Below are positions 7,987 through 15,958 of a stretch of DNA of 64,000 nt, in pieces. This DNA is from Pelomonas sp. BJYL3. Its GTDB lineage: Bacteria; Pseudomonadota; Gammaproteobacteria; Burkholderiales; Burkholderiaceae_C. Position 1 is the stretch's first letter, and every line of letters starts with the position of its first letter. The notes below the pieces were generated by a model. The model saw only the letters and a list, made by a program, of their open reading frames with translations, was not told where the DNA came from and did no database searches. A program made the translations under genes and the position numbers. The stretch covers positions 265,183 through 329,182 of the forward strand of contig NZ_JANZKX010000007.1 in the NCBI RefSeq assembly GCF_027257975.1, given 5' to 3'.

Positions 7987-8988
7987 ATGGATGCGCAACT
8001 GCAGTCCGGCGTGATGCTCGTCGGCGAGGCCCTCGTCGACGAGTTCGCCGAGCAGCCCGTGGCCGGCGGTGCCCCGCTCAATGTGGCGCGCTCGCTGGCG
8101 GCGCTGGGCTTGCCGGCCCTGCTGGTGTCCCGGCTGGGGCTCCAGCAGCGCCAGCTGCCAGGCACCGGATCCAGCGGCGCCGATGCCGGCGCCCGGCTGG
8201 TGCTGGCCAGCATGCGGCGCTTCGCCCTGAGCGAGCAGGGGCTGCAGTTCGATGCGCACCATGCCACGGGGCGGGTGTCGGTGGTGGAGGAGGGCGGCTC
8301 TCACGCCTTCCTCATCCACCCGGAGGCGGCCTGGGACCATCTGGACGAACTGCCGGCCCAGGCCCTGCTCCACAGCCAGGCGCCGGCCGTCCTGTACTTC
8401 GGCAGCCTGGCGCAGCGCGCCTCGGCCTCGCGGCTGAGCATCCAGGGCCTGCTGCGCACGGCCAAGGAGCGCGGCTGCCTGCGCTACCTGGACCTCAACT
8501 TGCGCGAAGGGCAGGTGAGCCTGGATGTGATCGCCGAGAGCCTGGCTGAGGCCGACTGGCTCAAGCTCAACGACGCCGAGCTGGCCCAGCTGCAGCGCAG
8601 CTTCGGCACGGGGACGCTGGACCCGCTGCAGCCGGCCGCGCAGCTGCAGCGGCCCGTCGCGGCCCTGGCGCGGCGCTTCGGCGTGCAGCGCCTGATCCTG
8701 ACCCGCGGCGCCGCCGGCTATGCCTGCTTCGGCGCGGACGGCACGCTGCTGGCCGAAGGGCCGGGCAGGCAAGACCTGACCCTGGTCGACACCGTCGGCG
8801 CAGGGGATGCCTTCAGCGCCATGGCGTTGGCGGCCCATCTGCGCCAGCTGCCCCTCGCTCAGGCGCTGAGCCTGGCCAATGGCTATGCGGCCGCCCTGTG
8901 CGGTCAGCGTGGCCCCGTGCCCGAATCGGATTCATTCTTCCAGCCCTGGCGCGAGGCGCTGGGCCATGCAGGAGCCATTGCCGCATGA
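7987..8988 (+). CDS. scrK: Fructokinase, PfkB/ribokinase family
   Basis: A 333-residue sugar kinase. The substrate-binding glycine motif GGAPLNVARSLAALG is near residue 27. The PfkB signature DTVGAGDAFSA near the C-terminus holds the catalytic base Asp274. Fructokinases phosphorylate free fructose with ATP to fructose-6-phosphate in the cytoplasm. Here that fructose would come from sucrose phosphorolysis by the last gene of the operon. The gene is 8 bp downstream of the receptor gene and overlaps the transporter gene by four bases (ATGA at 8985-8988). Fructose as substrate is inferred from context; the fold alone would also allow another hexose. Confidence 0.85.
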   Translation: MDAQLQSGVMLVGEALVDEFAEQPVAGGAPLNVARSLAALGLPALLVSRLGLQQRQLPGTGSSGADAGARLVLASMRRFALSEQGLQFDAHHATGRVSVVEEGGSHAFLIHPEAAWDHLDELPAQALLHSQAPAVLYFGSLAQRASASRLSIQGLLRTAKERGCLRYLDLNLREGQVSLDVIAESLAEADWLKLNDAELAQLQRSFGTGTLDPLQPAAQLQRPVAALARRFGVQRLILTRGAAGYACFGADGTLLAEGPGRQDLTLVDTVGAGDAFSAMALAAHLRQLPLAQALSLANGYAAALCGQRGPVPESDSFFQPWREALGHAGAIAA

Positions 8989-10337
8989 ATGCCGCCCACC
9001 GTCCCGAGACCACGGCCAGCGGCAAGCCGCGCCTGAGCCTGTGGCAGATCCTGAACATGAACATCGGATTCTTCGGCATCCAGTTCAGCTTCGGGCTGCA
9101 GCAGAGCAATATGAGCCCCATCTACAAGTACCTCGGTGCAGACGAGGCCAGCCTGCCTCTGCTGTGGCTGGCCGGCCCGCTCACCGGCCTGCTGGTGCAG
9201 CCCCTGATCGGCGCGATGAGCGACCGCACCGTCAGCCGCTGGGGCCGGCGCACGCCCTACTTCCTGATCGGGGCGCTGCTGTGCAGCCTGGGCCTGCTGC
9301 TGATGCCCCTGAGCCCCACGCTGTGGTTCGCCGCCGGCCTGCTGTGGATCCTGGACGCCGCCAACAACGTCACCATGGAGCCCTACCGGGCCTATGTCAG
9401 CGACCGGCTGGACGAGAGCCAGCATGCCCAGGGCTTCCTCAGCCAGAGCGCCTTCACCGGCCTGGCGCAGACCCTGGCCTATCTCTCGCCCTCGATCATG
9501 GTCTGGTGCGGCATGGACGCCAATGCGCTCAATGCCAGCGGCATTCCCCAGGTCACCGTGCTGGCCTTCCTGATCGGCGCGGCCCTGTCCTTCACGACGG
9601 TGTGGTGGTCCGTGCGCCGCGTGCCCGAGCTGCCGATGAGCGAGGCCGAGAAGGCGGCGCTGCGCGCACGGCCCCGCGGCCTGGCGGCCACGCTGGCCGA
9701 GATCTGGACCGCGCTGAAGGAAATGCCCCAGACCATGCGCCAGCTCTGGTGGATGAAGCTGCTGCAGTGGTACGCCATGATGTGCTACTGGATCTACATC
9801 GTGCCGGCCCTGGCCCAGACCCTGTTCGGCACCAGCGATGCCAGCGCTCAGGGCTTCCGCGACGCGGGCCTGGTCAACGGGCAGATCGGCGGCTTCTACA
9901 ACTTCGTGGCCTTCCTCGCGGCCTTCGCCATGCTGCCCTTCACGCGCCGCTTCGGTGCCCAGCGGGTGCATGCCGTGTGCCTGAGCCTCGCCGGCATCGG
10001 CCTGCTGGCCCTGCCGGAGCTGCACAGCAAGGCCCTGCTCTTCATCCCGATGCTGGGCCTGGGCCTGGCCTGGGCCAGCATCATGGGCAATCCCTATGTG
10101 CTGCTGGCCGGCAGCATCCCGCCGGAGCGGGCCGGGGTCTACATGGGCATCTTCAACATGTTCATCGTGATCCCCATGCTGATCCAGATGCTGACGCTGC
10201 CCCTCATCTACGGCCCCTGGCTGCAGGGGCGGCCCGAGAACGTGATCCGCCTGGCCGGCGTGCTGCTGCTGGGCGCGGCGCTGGCGGTGCTGAGAGTGCG
10301 TTCGGCGCGGCCCCCGGCCCGGGCTGGCAAGACCTGA
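8985..10337 (+). CDS. scrT: MFS sugar transporter, sucrose-type
   Basis: A 450-residue integral membrane protein with about 12 hydrophobic helices. Start ATG 8985 overlaps the kinase stop and has AGGAG 10 bp upstream. The N-terminal part shows the pattern of bacterial and plant sucrose/proton symporters: [21 protein letters not shown], then [17 protein letters not shown] and the loop motif SRWGRRTPY. It resembles Xanthomonas SuxC and Shewanella ScrT in these motifs. It should carry sucrose across the inner membrane after the TonB receptor has brought it into the periplasm, delivering intact sucrose to the phosphorylase. The stop codon lies in GGCAAGACCTGACCC, a sequence repeated elsewhere in the window. 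Confidence 0.85.
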   Translation: MNAAHRPETTASGKPRLSLWQILNMNIGFFGIQFSFGLQQSNMSPIYKYLGADEASLPLLWLAGPLTGLLVQPLIGAMSDRTVSRWGRRTPYFLIGALLCSLGLLLMPLSPTLWFAAGLLWILDAANNVTMEPYRAYVSDRLDESQHAQGFLSQSAFTGLAQTLAYLSPSIMVWCGMDANALNASGIPQVTVLAFLIGAALSFTTVWWSVRRVPELPMSEAEKAALRARPRGLAATLAEIWTALKEMPQTMRQLWWMKLLQWYAMMCYWIYIVPALAQTLFGTSDASAQGFRDAGLVNGQIGGFYNFVAFLAAFAMLPFTRRFGAQRVHAVCLSLAGIGLLALPELHSKALLFIPMLGLGLAWASIMGNPYVLLAGSIPPERAGVYMGIFNMFIVIPMLIQMLTLPLIYGPWLQGRPENVIRLAGVLLLGAALAVLRVRSARPPARAGKT

Positions 10338-10415
10338 CCCTGCGCCGCCCCGGCGTCGATCCTGAACGAAACATTTCCAGTCTCATGCGGCCCGTCCGCA
10401 GGGAAAGCAGTCCCC

Positions 10416-11897
10416 ATGAAGAACCAAGTCCAACTGATCACCTACGTCGACCGCCTGGGCGGCGGTGGCCTGCCGCAGCTGCGCCAGCTGCTGGCCGGCC
10501 AGGGCCCGCTGGCAGGCCTGTTCGGCGGCGTGCACCTGCTGCCCTTCTTCCATCCCATCGACGGTGCGGATGCGGGCTTCGACCCCATCGACCACACCCG
10601 CGTGGACCCGCGCCTGGGCGACTGGGAGGACGTGCGCGCCCTGTCCGCCGAGCTGGACGTGATGGCGGACGTCATCGTCAACCACATCTCCGCCGATTCG
10701 CCGCAGTTCCAGGATTACGCCGAGAAGGGCGAGGCCTCGCCCCATGCCGGGCTGTTCCTCACCCTGGATGCGGTCTTCCCGGACGGCGTGACGGAGAAGC
10801 AGCTGCTGAAGGTCTACCGGCCTCGCCCCGGCCTGCCGCTGACCACGGCCACGCTGCGCAACGGCGAGAAGCGCATCCTCTGGAGCACGTTCACGCCCCA
10901 GCAGCTGGACATCGACGTGCAGCACCCGCAGGGCCGGGCCTACCTGGACGGCATCCTGCAGCGCCTGGCCGCCAGCGGCGTGCGCATGATCCGCCTGGAC
11001 GCGGCGGGCTACGCCATCAAGAAGGCCGGCGAGTCCTGCTTCATGATGCCGGAGACCTTCGCCTTCATCGCCGAGTTCAGCGCTCGCGCCCGGGCCCTGG
11101 GGCTGGAGGTGCTGGTGGAGATCCATGCCTACTACCAGCGCCAGATCGAGATCGCGCGGCAGGTGGACTGGGTCTACGACTTCGCGCTGCCGCCCCTGGT
11201 GCTGCACGCCTTTGCCTTTGGCACGGCCGAGCCGCTGATGCGCTGGATCGGCATGCGGCCGACCAATGCGCTGACGGTGCTGGACACGCATGACGGCATC
11301 GGCATCATCGACATCGGCGCCGATGCGGCGGACCGCCAGGGCTCGCCCGGCCTGGTCCCGCCCGAGGAGCTGGACGCGCTGGTGGAGCGCATCCACGCGG
11401 CCAGCGGCGGGCAGAGCCGCCAGGCCACGGGCGCGGCGGCGTCCAATCTGGATCTCTACCAGGTCAATTGCAGCTTCTTCGACGCCATGGGCCGCGACGA
11501 GCGCCGCTACCTGCTGGCCCGCGCCCTGCAGTTCTTCCTGCCCGGCGTGCCCCAGGTCTACTACGTGGGTCTGCTGGCCGGCCTGAACGACATGGCGCTG
11601 CTGGAGCGCAGCGGCGTGGGCCGGGACATCAACCGCCACCACTACGCGCCCGAGGAGATCGAGGCCCAGTGCCAGCGGCCGGTGGTGCGGCAGCTGCTGG
11701 CGCTGATCCGCCTGCGCAACAGCCATCCGGCCTTCAACGGCCGGTTCGAGGCCCAGGCGCTGGGTGGCACGGGCCTGCGCCTGCGCTGGCAGGCGCCCGG
11801 CGCCTCGGCGCTGCTGGAGCTGGACTTCGCCAGCCTGGCGCACACCCTGAGGTTCGAGCAGGACCACGCCCCCGCCCAGGAGCTCCAGCTGGGATGA
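10416..11897 (+). CDS. scrP: Sucrose phosphorylase (GH13 family)
   Basis: A 493-residue GH13 enzyme that converts sucrose and phosphate into alpha-glucose-1-phosphate and fructose in the cytoplasm, saving one ATP relative to hydrolysis. Catalytic residues are all visible: nucleophile Asp195 in RLDAAGY, acid/base Glu235 in EIHAYY and stabiliser Asp293 in DTHDG. These are offset by exactly three from Asp192/Glu232/Asp290 of the Bifidobacterium enzyme. The N-terminal YVDRLGGGGL and the HLLPFFHP strand are also typical. The usual length is about 490-505, so the gene is complete. It follows scrT by 78 bp and ends the operon. A weak GC hairpin without T-run (11910-11925) follows. The fructose released is the natural substrate of the operon's kinase. 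Confidence 0.9.
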   Translation: MKNQVQLITYVDRLGGGGLPQLRQLLAGQGPLAGLFGGVHLLPFFHPIDGADAGFDPIDHTRVDPRLGDWEDVRALSAELDVMADVIVNHISADSPQFQDYAEKGEASPHAGLFLTLDAVFPDGVTEKQLLKVYRPRPGLPLTTATLRNGEKRILWSTFTPQQLDIDVQHPQGRAYLDGILQRLAASGVRMIRLDAAGYAIKKAGESCFMMPETFAFIAEFSARARALGLEVLVEIHAYYQRQIEIARQVDWVYDFALPPLVLHAFAFGTAEPLMRWIGMRPTNALTVLDTHDGIGIIDIGADAADRQGSPGLVPPEELDALVERIHAASGGQSRQATGAAASNLDLYQVNCSFFDAMGRDERRYLLARALQFFLPGVPQVYYVGLLAGLNDMALLERSGVGRDINRHHYAPEEIEAQCQRPVVRQLLALIRLRNSHPAFNGRFEAQALGGTGLRLRWQAPGASALLELDFASLAHTLRFEQDHAPAQELQLG

Positions 11898-11990
11898 ACG
11901 CCGGATGAACGGCCCCGCCGGGCCGCTCAGCCAGCTGTCAGGGAAGGTCGCCAGAATCCCCCCATCGTTTACAAACCGGGTGGATCAACC

Positions 11991-12188
11991 ATGTGGAAAC
12001 TCGTCGTCGGCTTCGTGCTCTTTGCTGCGCTGGCCCTGTTCATCCTGATGAAGAGCGGTGGTGACATCGACATGAGCGGCGAGAAGCACGACGTCGGCGC
12101 CGGTCATGCCGAGCCCGCGGCGTCCGCCGTCCTGGCCGCCTCGGCGCCGGCCGCAGCCAGCGCACCCGCCTCGGCCGCGTCCCAGTAA
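11991..12188 (+). CDS. Small single-span membrane protein with Ala-rich tail
   Basis: A 65-residue protein with an N-terminal transmembrane segment (LVVGFVLFAALALFILM), then a short acidic/His region (GGDIDMSGEKHD) and a low-complexity Ala/Ser/Pro tail. The hydrophobic helix and a plausible ATG make it a likely real small gene, but I recognise no function. It stands alone between the sucrose operon and narX, on the same strand as both. A periplasmic tail after a single anchor is the most likely topology. Confidence 0.5.
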   Translation: MWKLVVGFVLFAALALFILMKSGGDIDMSGEKHDVGAGHAEPAASAVLAASAPAAASAPASAASQ

Positions 12189-12250
12189 GCGCCCGGATCG
12201 CGCACACGAGGGCAGGGCCGGCCGTTTCGAGGCGGGCGCCTGGCCTCCTA

Positions 12251-12299
12251 TTGACATTGATCAAGCCGGCCGGGAGGCCGCGCTTCTATCGTGCGCGGC
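12251..12299 (+). promoter_or_regulatory. FNR-type box and -10 element in front of narX
   Basis: TTGACATTGATCAA at 12251-12264 matches the FNR/Anr consensus TTGAT-N4-ATCAA at nine of ten positions. TATCGT at 12287-12292 is a reasonable -10. If this is -12 to -7, the start is 12299 and the box centre (12257.5) lies at exactly -41.5, the classical class II activator position. The narX ATG is then at 12300, so the transcript would have essentially no leader. No Shine-Dalgarno sequence precedes that ATG. Oxygen-responsive control of narXL fits its role. Confidence 0.7.
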
Positions 12300-14264
12300 A
12301 TGCGCACCTTGCTTCGAAGCCTGGCGGGCAAGCTCGCCCTCATCCAGACCACCTTCCTCATGGTGGCGCTGGCGGCCATCGGCTTCACGCTGTGGGTCTC
12401 CTGGCAGCTGGAGGGCGGGGCAGGCGCCATCAACGAGGCCGGTCGCATGCGCATGATGACCTACCGGCTCGCGCTGGCGCATGAGCGCGGCGAGGTGTCG
12501 GAGGTCAATCGCGGTGTCGAGACCTTCGACGACATGATCGCCAACCTGCGCCAGGGTGATCCCAGCCGCCCGCTCTTCATCCCGGACAACAAGGCCTGCA
12601 TCGACCGCTTTGGCGAGGTCGCCGCGGCCTGGGTGCCGCTGCGCGCCCAGCTGCTCAAGCCGGGCGGCGGCGGTCTGCTGCACCTGCAGGCGGAGCAGTT
12701 CGTGGGCACGGTGGACGGCTTCGTGAGCGCCATCGAGCGCACCATCTCCACGCGCACGGCCCTGCTGGGCGGCATGTGCTTCGGCCTGGTGGTGCTGGTG
12801 GTGGGAGCCTCGGTGGTCTTCGTCTCGGGCACGCTGGTGTGGATCGTGCGGCCCCTGCAGCGCCTGCGGGACGGCCTGGCCACCATGGCCGCGCGGGACT
12901 TCTCGCCGCGCATCGACGAGCGCAACTCGGTGGAGGAGTTTGCCTCCCTGGCCCAGGGCTTCAACACCATGGCCGATGCGCTGCAGCGCTCCTACCAGGG
13001 CCTGGAGGCCAAGGTCGCCGAGAAGACCGCCAGCCTGGCGCAGCAGAACGAGCGCCTGGCCGCGCTGTACGACGTGGCCCTGATGGCCAGCCACGGCAGC
13101 GACGACCGTGCGCAGCTGGCCAATGACTTCGCCGTGAAGATCGCGCGCGTGGCCGGCGCCGATGCCGCCGCCGTGCGCCTGGCCAACGAGGACGGCGACC
13201 GCCTGCTCCTGCTGGGCCAGACCCGCCTCCCGCAGCGCATGAGCGAGGCCGAGCGCTGCGTGCACCTGGGCGATTGCGCCTGCGGCGAGCACCTGCAGAC
13301 GCAGACAGGCGCGCGCGTCATCCCCATCCGCCAGCTGGGCCGCGCGGCCCTGGGCTTCTGCGAGCAGGCGGGCTACCAGACCGTGATCGCCCTGCCCATG
13401 CGCAGCGGCCAGCGCACCCTGGGCGAGGTGGAGCTCTTCTTCTATGGCGAGAAGCGGCCGGGCGAGAGCGAGTCCCAGCTGCTGGACGCCCTGGTCGGAC
13501 ATTTCGGGACCCTGCTGGAGAACCTGCGCCTGGCCGCCCGGGACCGCGAAATGGCCGTCAGCGAGGAGCGCAACCTGCTGGCGCAGGAACTGCACGATTC
13601 CATCGCCCAGTCCCTGGCCTTCCTCAAGATCCAGGTCCAGCTGCTGCGCAGCGGCCTGCAGAAGCAGCGCCCCGCCGATGTGGACGCCGCGCTGGCGGAG
13701 ATCGACGCCGGCGTGCGCGAGAGCTACGCCGATGTGCGCGAGCTGCTGCTGCACTTCCGCACCCGGCCGGGGCACGAGGACATCCAGCATGCCCTGCGCA
13801 CCACGCTGTCCAAGTTCGAGCTGCAGAGCGGCATCCAGGCGCAGCTGATGGTGCATGGCAACGGCGTGCCCCTGCCGCCGGATGAGCAGATCCAGGTCCT
13901 GCACGTGGTGCAGGAGGCGCTGTCCAATGTGCGCAAGCATGCGGGGGCCCAGCATGTGGAGGTCCGCGTGATCCAGGAGCCGGCCTGGCGCTTCGAGGTC
14001 AGCGATGACGGCCGCGGCTTCGACACCGAGAACGGCCGCTTCGACGAGACCCACGTGGGCCTGCGCATCATGCGCGAGCGTGCGCAGCGCATCGGTGCCA
14101 GTCTGAGCCTGCGCCCGCGCGAGGGCGGCGGCACGGTGGTGGTGCTGGAACTGAAGAAGCCCGAGGCCCGGGAGGGCGGGGCGGAGGCCGCCGGCGCCAC
14201 GGACGTCCGCATGCACAATGATTGGGTGGCCGCCCAGGCGCGGCTGGCTGGAGGACTTGCGTGA
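12300..14264 (+). CDS. narX: Nitrate/nitrite sensor histidine kinase NarX
   Basis: A 654-residue inner-membrane kinase. The first transmembrane helix is at about 12-35. The periplasmic sensor carries the nitrate-binding P-box INEAGRMRMMTYRL (residues 44-57). A second helix near 155-182 leads to HAMP, then a GAF-like central region with clustered cysteines (about 320, 326, 328 and 354, in RCVHLGDCACG). The kinase core is HisKA_3 type with phospho-His about 432 in LAQELHDSIAQ, and the ATPase shows DDGRGFD and GLRIMRERA. ATG 12300 is preferred to GTG 12291 on promoter geometry. It overlaps narL by four bases (GTGA). NarX-type kinases phosphorylate NarL when nitrate is present, turning on nitrate reductase genes. 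Confidence 0.92.
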   Translation: MRTLLRSLAGKLALIQTTFLMVALAAIGFTLWVSWQLEGGAGAINEAGRMRMMTYRLALAHERGEVSEVNRGVETFDDMIANLRQGDPSRPLFIPDNKACIDRFGEVAAAWVPLRAQLLKPGGGGLLHLQAEQFVGTVDGFVSAIERTISTRTALLGGMCFGLVVLVVGASVVFVSGTLVWIVRPLQRLRDGLATMAARDFSPRIDERNSVEEFASLAQGFNTMADALQRSYQGLEAKVAEKTASLAQQNERLAALYDVALMASHGSDDRAQLANDFAVKIARVAGADAAAVRLANEDGDRLLLLGQTRLPQRMSEAERCVHLGDCACGEHLQTQTGARVIPIRQLGRAALGFCEQAGYQTVIALPMRSGQRTLGEVELFFYGEKRPGESESQLLDALVGHFGTLLENLRLAARDREMAVSEERNLLAQELHDSIAQSLAFLKIQVQLLRSGLQKQRPADVDAALAEIDAGVRESYADVRELLLHFRTRPGHEDIQHALRTTLSKFELQSGIQAQLMVHGNGVPLPPDEQIQVLHVVQEALSNVRKHAGAQHVEVRVIQEPAWRFEVSDDGRGFDTENGRFDETHVGLRIMRERAQRIGASLSLRPREGGGTVVVLELKKPEAREGGAEAAGATDVRMHNDWVAAQARLAGGLA

Positions 14265-14947
14265 TCCGTGTGATGGTGGTCGATGACCACAAGCTGTTCC
14301 GCCGCGGGCTCATCGCCCTGCTGGCGCAGGAAGAGGGCCTGGACATCGTGGGCGAGGCGGCGGATGGCGTCGAGGCCCTGCGCCGCGCCGCGGAGCTCAA
14401 GCCCGACCTCATCCTGCTGGACAACCACATGCCTGGCGTGCGCGGCGTGGACCTGCTGCCGGACCTGCGCGAGGCGGCGCCGCAGGCCCAGGTGCTGATG
14501 CTCACCGTCAGCGAGGACGAGCAGGACCTCACCGCCGCCCTGCGGGGTGGCGCGGCGGGCTACCTGCTCAAGACCATGGACGGCGCCGACCTCGCCAATG
14601 CGCTGCGCCGTGCGCATGAAGGTGAGTCGGTGGTGAGCCCGGAGATGATGTCCAAGCTGGTCCGCGCCCTGCGGGCCAGTGCGCTGCCGGCGCCGGCGTC
14701 GCAGGTGACCGCCCTCTCGGAGACGGCCGTGGCGCCGGACGTGGAGGCGGGCCTCTCGCCGCGCGAGGGCGAGATCCTGCGCGAGATCGTGCAGGGTGCC
14801 AGCAACAAGGAGATCGCCCGCCGCCTGGGCATCGCCGAGACCACGGTCAAGATCCACGTGCAGCACATCCTGCGCAAGCTGGGCGTGAACTCGCGCGTGC
14901 AGGTGGCGGTGTGGGCCAGCGAGCGGGGCATCGGCCAGCCGCAATAA
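14261..14947 (+). CDS. narL: Nitrate/nitrite response regulator NarL
   Basis: A 228-residue NarL/FixJ-family regulator. The GTG at 14261 gives the expected start (MIRVMVVDDH) and overlaps the narX stop. The receiver has Asp8/Asp9, phospho-acceptor Asp54 (ILLDNHMPG) and Lys in LLKTMDG. A linker of about 40 residues precedes the LuxR-type HTH (LSPREGEILREI, NKEIARRLGIAETTVKIHVQ). NarL proteins bind paired heptamers; a possible 7-2-7 palindrome is present upstream of narK1. The stop codon abuts a hairpin that serves mainly as terminator for the opposite-strand gene. Confidence 0.92.
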   Translation: MIRVMVVDDHKLFRRGLIALLAQEEGLDIVGEAADGVEALRRAAELKPDLILLDNHMPGVRGVDLLPDLREAAPQAQVLMLTVSEDEQDLTAALRGGAAGYLLKTMDGADLANALRRAHEGESVVSPEMMSKLVRALRASALPAPASQVTALSETAVAPDVEAGLSPREGEILREIVQGASNKEIARRLGIAETTVKIHVQHILRKLGVNSRVQVAVWASERGIGQPQ

Positions 14948-14977
14948 AAAAGGCCGCCACCCGGGAGGGCAGCGGCC
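14945..14977 (-). terminator. Intrinsic terminator for the minus-strand outer-membrane protein gene
   Basis: Read on the minus strand, GGCCGCTGCCC pairs with GGGTGGCGGCC (11 bp including two G-U pairs, 4-nt loop) and is followed by TTTTTTATT. It abuts the narL stop codon. It is the only candidate with a proper T-run between the convergent genes. Confidence 0.8.
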
Positions 14978-15014
14978 GAACGCGATCAAAAGGGTTGTCA
15001 ATCCAGTGGCAGGG

Positions 15015-15050
15015 TCCGGGGCCCGCCGCATTCCGATGACGGGCCCCGGA
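15015..15050 (-). terminator. Second hairpin downstream of the outer-membrane protein gene
   Basis: A perfect 11-bp stem (TCCGGGGCCCG at 15015-15025 and CGGGCCCCGGA at 15040-15050) with a 14-nt loop starts 10 bp after the stop of the minus-strand gene. There is no T-run, so it may protect the mRNA 3' end or assist the true terminator 40 bp further on. Confidence 0.5.
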
Positions 15051-15060
15051 TCACTCGAGA

Positions 15061-15633
15061 TCAGAACTTGTACTTCACGCCGGCCGACACGTTGTTGGCG
15101 GTGCGACCGAAGCCCTGGCCATCGGCCGTCGGCAGGTTGTTGTAGCGGGTGACTTCACCGCGCAGCGAGAGCTGATCGCTCAGCTTGTACTCCAGGCCGG
15201 CGCCCAGCTTGAAGCCCACGGTGTGGTCCGAGCCGCCAGCGCTGAAGTCGCGGTCGTAGCGGGCGGCGCCCAGGCGGCCGTAGAGGGACAGGTCTTGCGT
15301 CAGGGCGGTGCTGGCCAGCAGGTCGGCGTTCAGGGCCTTGGTCTTGGCGCTGGCGTCACCGATCTTGGCCTTGCCCAGATCGGCATAGCCCAGTTCCACG
15401 GCGAAGTGCTTGTCGATCTGGTAGCCGCCGTACAGGTTCAGGCTGTTGCTGTTGCGGTCGGAGCTCTGGCTGCCGGCGTTGAGGTTCTGCTTGGCGCGGC
15501 CGATGTCGGCGCCCATGTAGAAGCCCTGCTCCTTGTCGGCGGCGTGGGCGCTGAGGCTGGTGAAGCTGGCCAGGGCGATCAGGCTGCCACCGGCGGCGGT
15601 CTTGATGAGGCGGGCGATGTGCTTGGTGTTCAT
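15061..15633 (-). CDS. OmpA-like outer-membrane beta-barrel protein
   Basis: A 190-residue precursor with signal peptide ending SLSAHAAD, then a small eight-strand-type barrel: GFYMGADIGRAKQNL, LYGGYQIDKHFAVELGYADL, LSLYGRLGAARY, GFKLGAGLEYKLSDQLSLRGE and a C-terminal VSAGVKYKF ending in Phe. This is the OmpA/OmpX/porin-family barrel domain without the peptidoglycan-binding C-terminal half of OmpA. AAAGGAGA precedes the ATG. It lies alone on the minus strand inside the nar island, between narL and narK1, so its promoter region is shared with narK1. Its role (structural, adhesion or small-solute permeability) cannot be told from sequence. Confidence 0.8.
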   Translation of the reverse strand: MNTKHIARLIKTAAGGSLIALASFTSLSAHAADKEQGFYMGADIGRAKQNLNAGSQSSDRNSNSLNLYGGYQIDKHFAVELGYADLGKAKIGDASAKTKALNADLLASTALTQDLSLYGRLGAARYDRDFSAGGSDHTVGFKLGAGLEYKLSDQLSLRGEVTRYNNLPTADGQGFGRTANNVSAGVKYKF

Positions 15634-15790
15634 GGCGTTCTCTCCTTTGCTTGCTGCGAAACATTCGCGGCATGGAAAGAATTCTGTTCGTCGAGCCCGC
15701 CGGCGTCAGTGGCGCTTGCGTATGCGCTTTGTGACGGTCTTTGACAGCCCGGGAGGGCCCGTCCTTCGACCGCTCTTTCGCCGTGCCGCC

Positions 15791-15804
15791 TTGATCAAAC
15801 GCAA
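15791..15804. promoter_or_regulatory. FNR-like box in the narK1/omp intergenic region
   Basis: TTGATCAAACGCAA has one perfect FNR half-site (TTGAT) and a partial second (CGCAA). It lies 155 bp before the narK1 ATG in the 325-bp divergent gap 15634-15958. A class II start would fall near 15839, where only a poor -10 is seen, so this is weaker than the narX site. Apart from this and the NarL-like palindrome the gap shows only the two ribosome binding sites. Confidence 0.4.
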
Positions 15805-15828
15805 GCTCCGGCCATTCTCACAGTGGGC

Positions 15829-15844
15829 TAGTCCTTCGGAACTA
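15829..15844. promoter_or_regulatory. NarL-like 7-2-7 heptamer palindrome before narK1
   Basis: TAGTCCT-TC-GGAACTA: two inverted heptamers spaced by 2 bp, the arrangement recognised by NarL/NarP. The halves read TAGTCCT and TAGTTCC against the consensus TACYYMT (six and five of seven). A third similar heptamer, TAGTTCT, lies at 15863-15869. NarL control of the narK1-narGHJI run is expected from the adjacent narXL genes. Confidence 0.4.
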
Positions 15845-15958
15845 TGGGGGCGGGAAGGGCGCTAGTTCTTGTGCAGCTGCGGGCTTGGCTCCACCGAAGG
15901 ATGTTCGCAAGAGGGCCCTTTGGCCACAGTAGCGACATGGAGAAAAAGGAGTCCGTCC

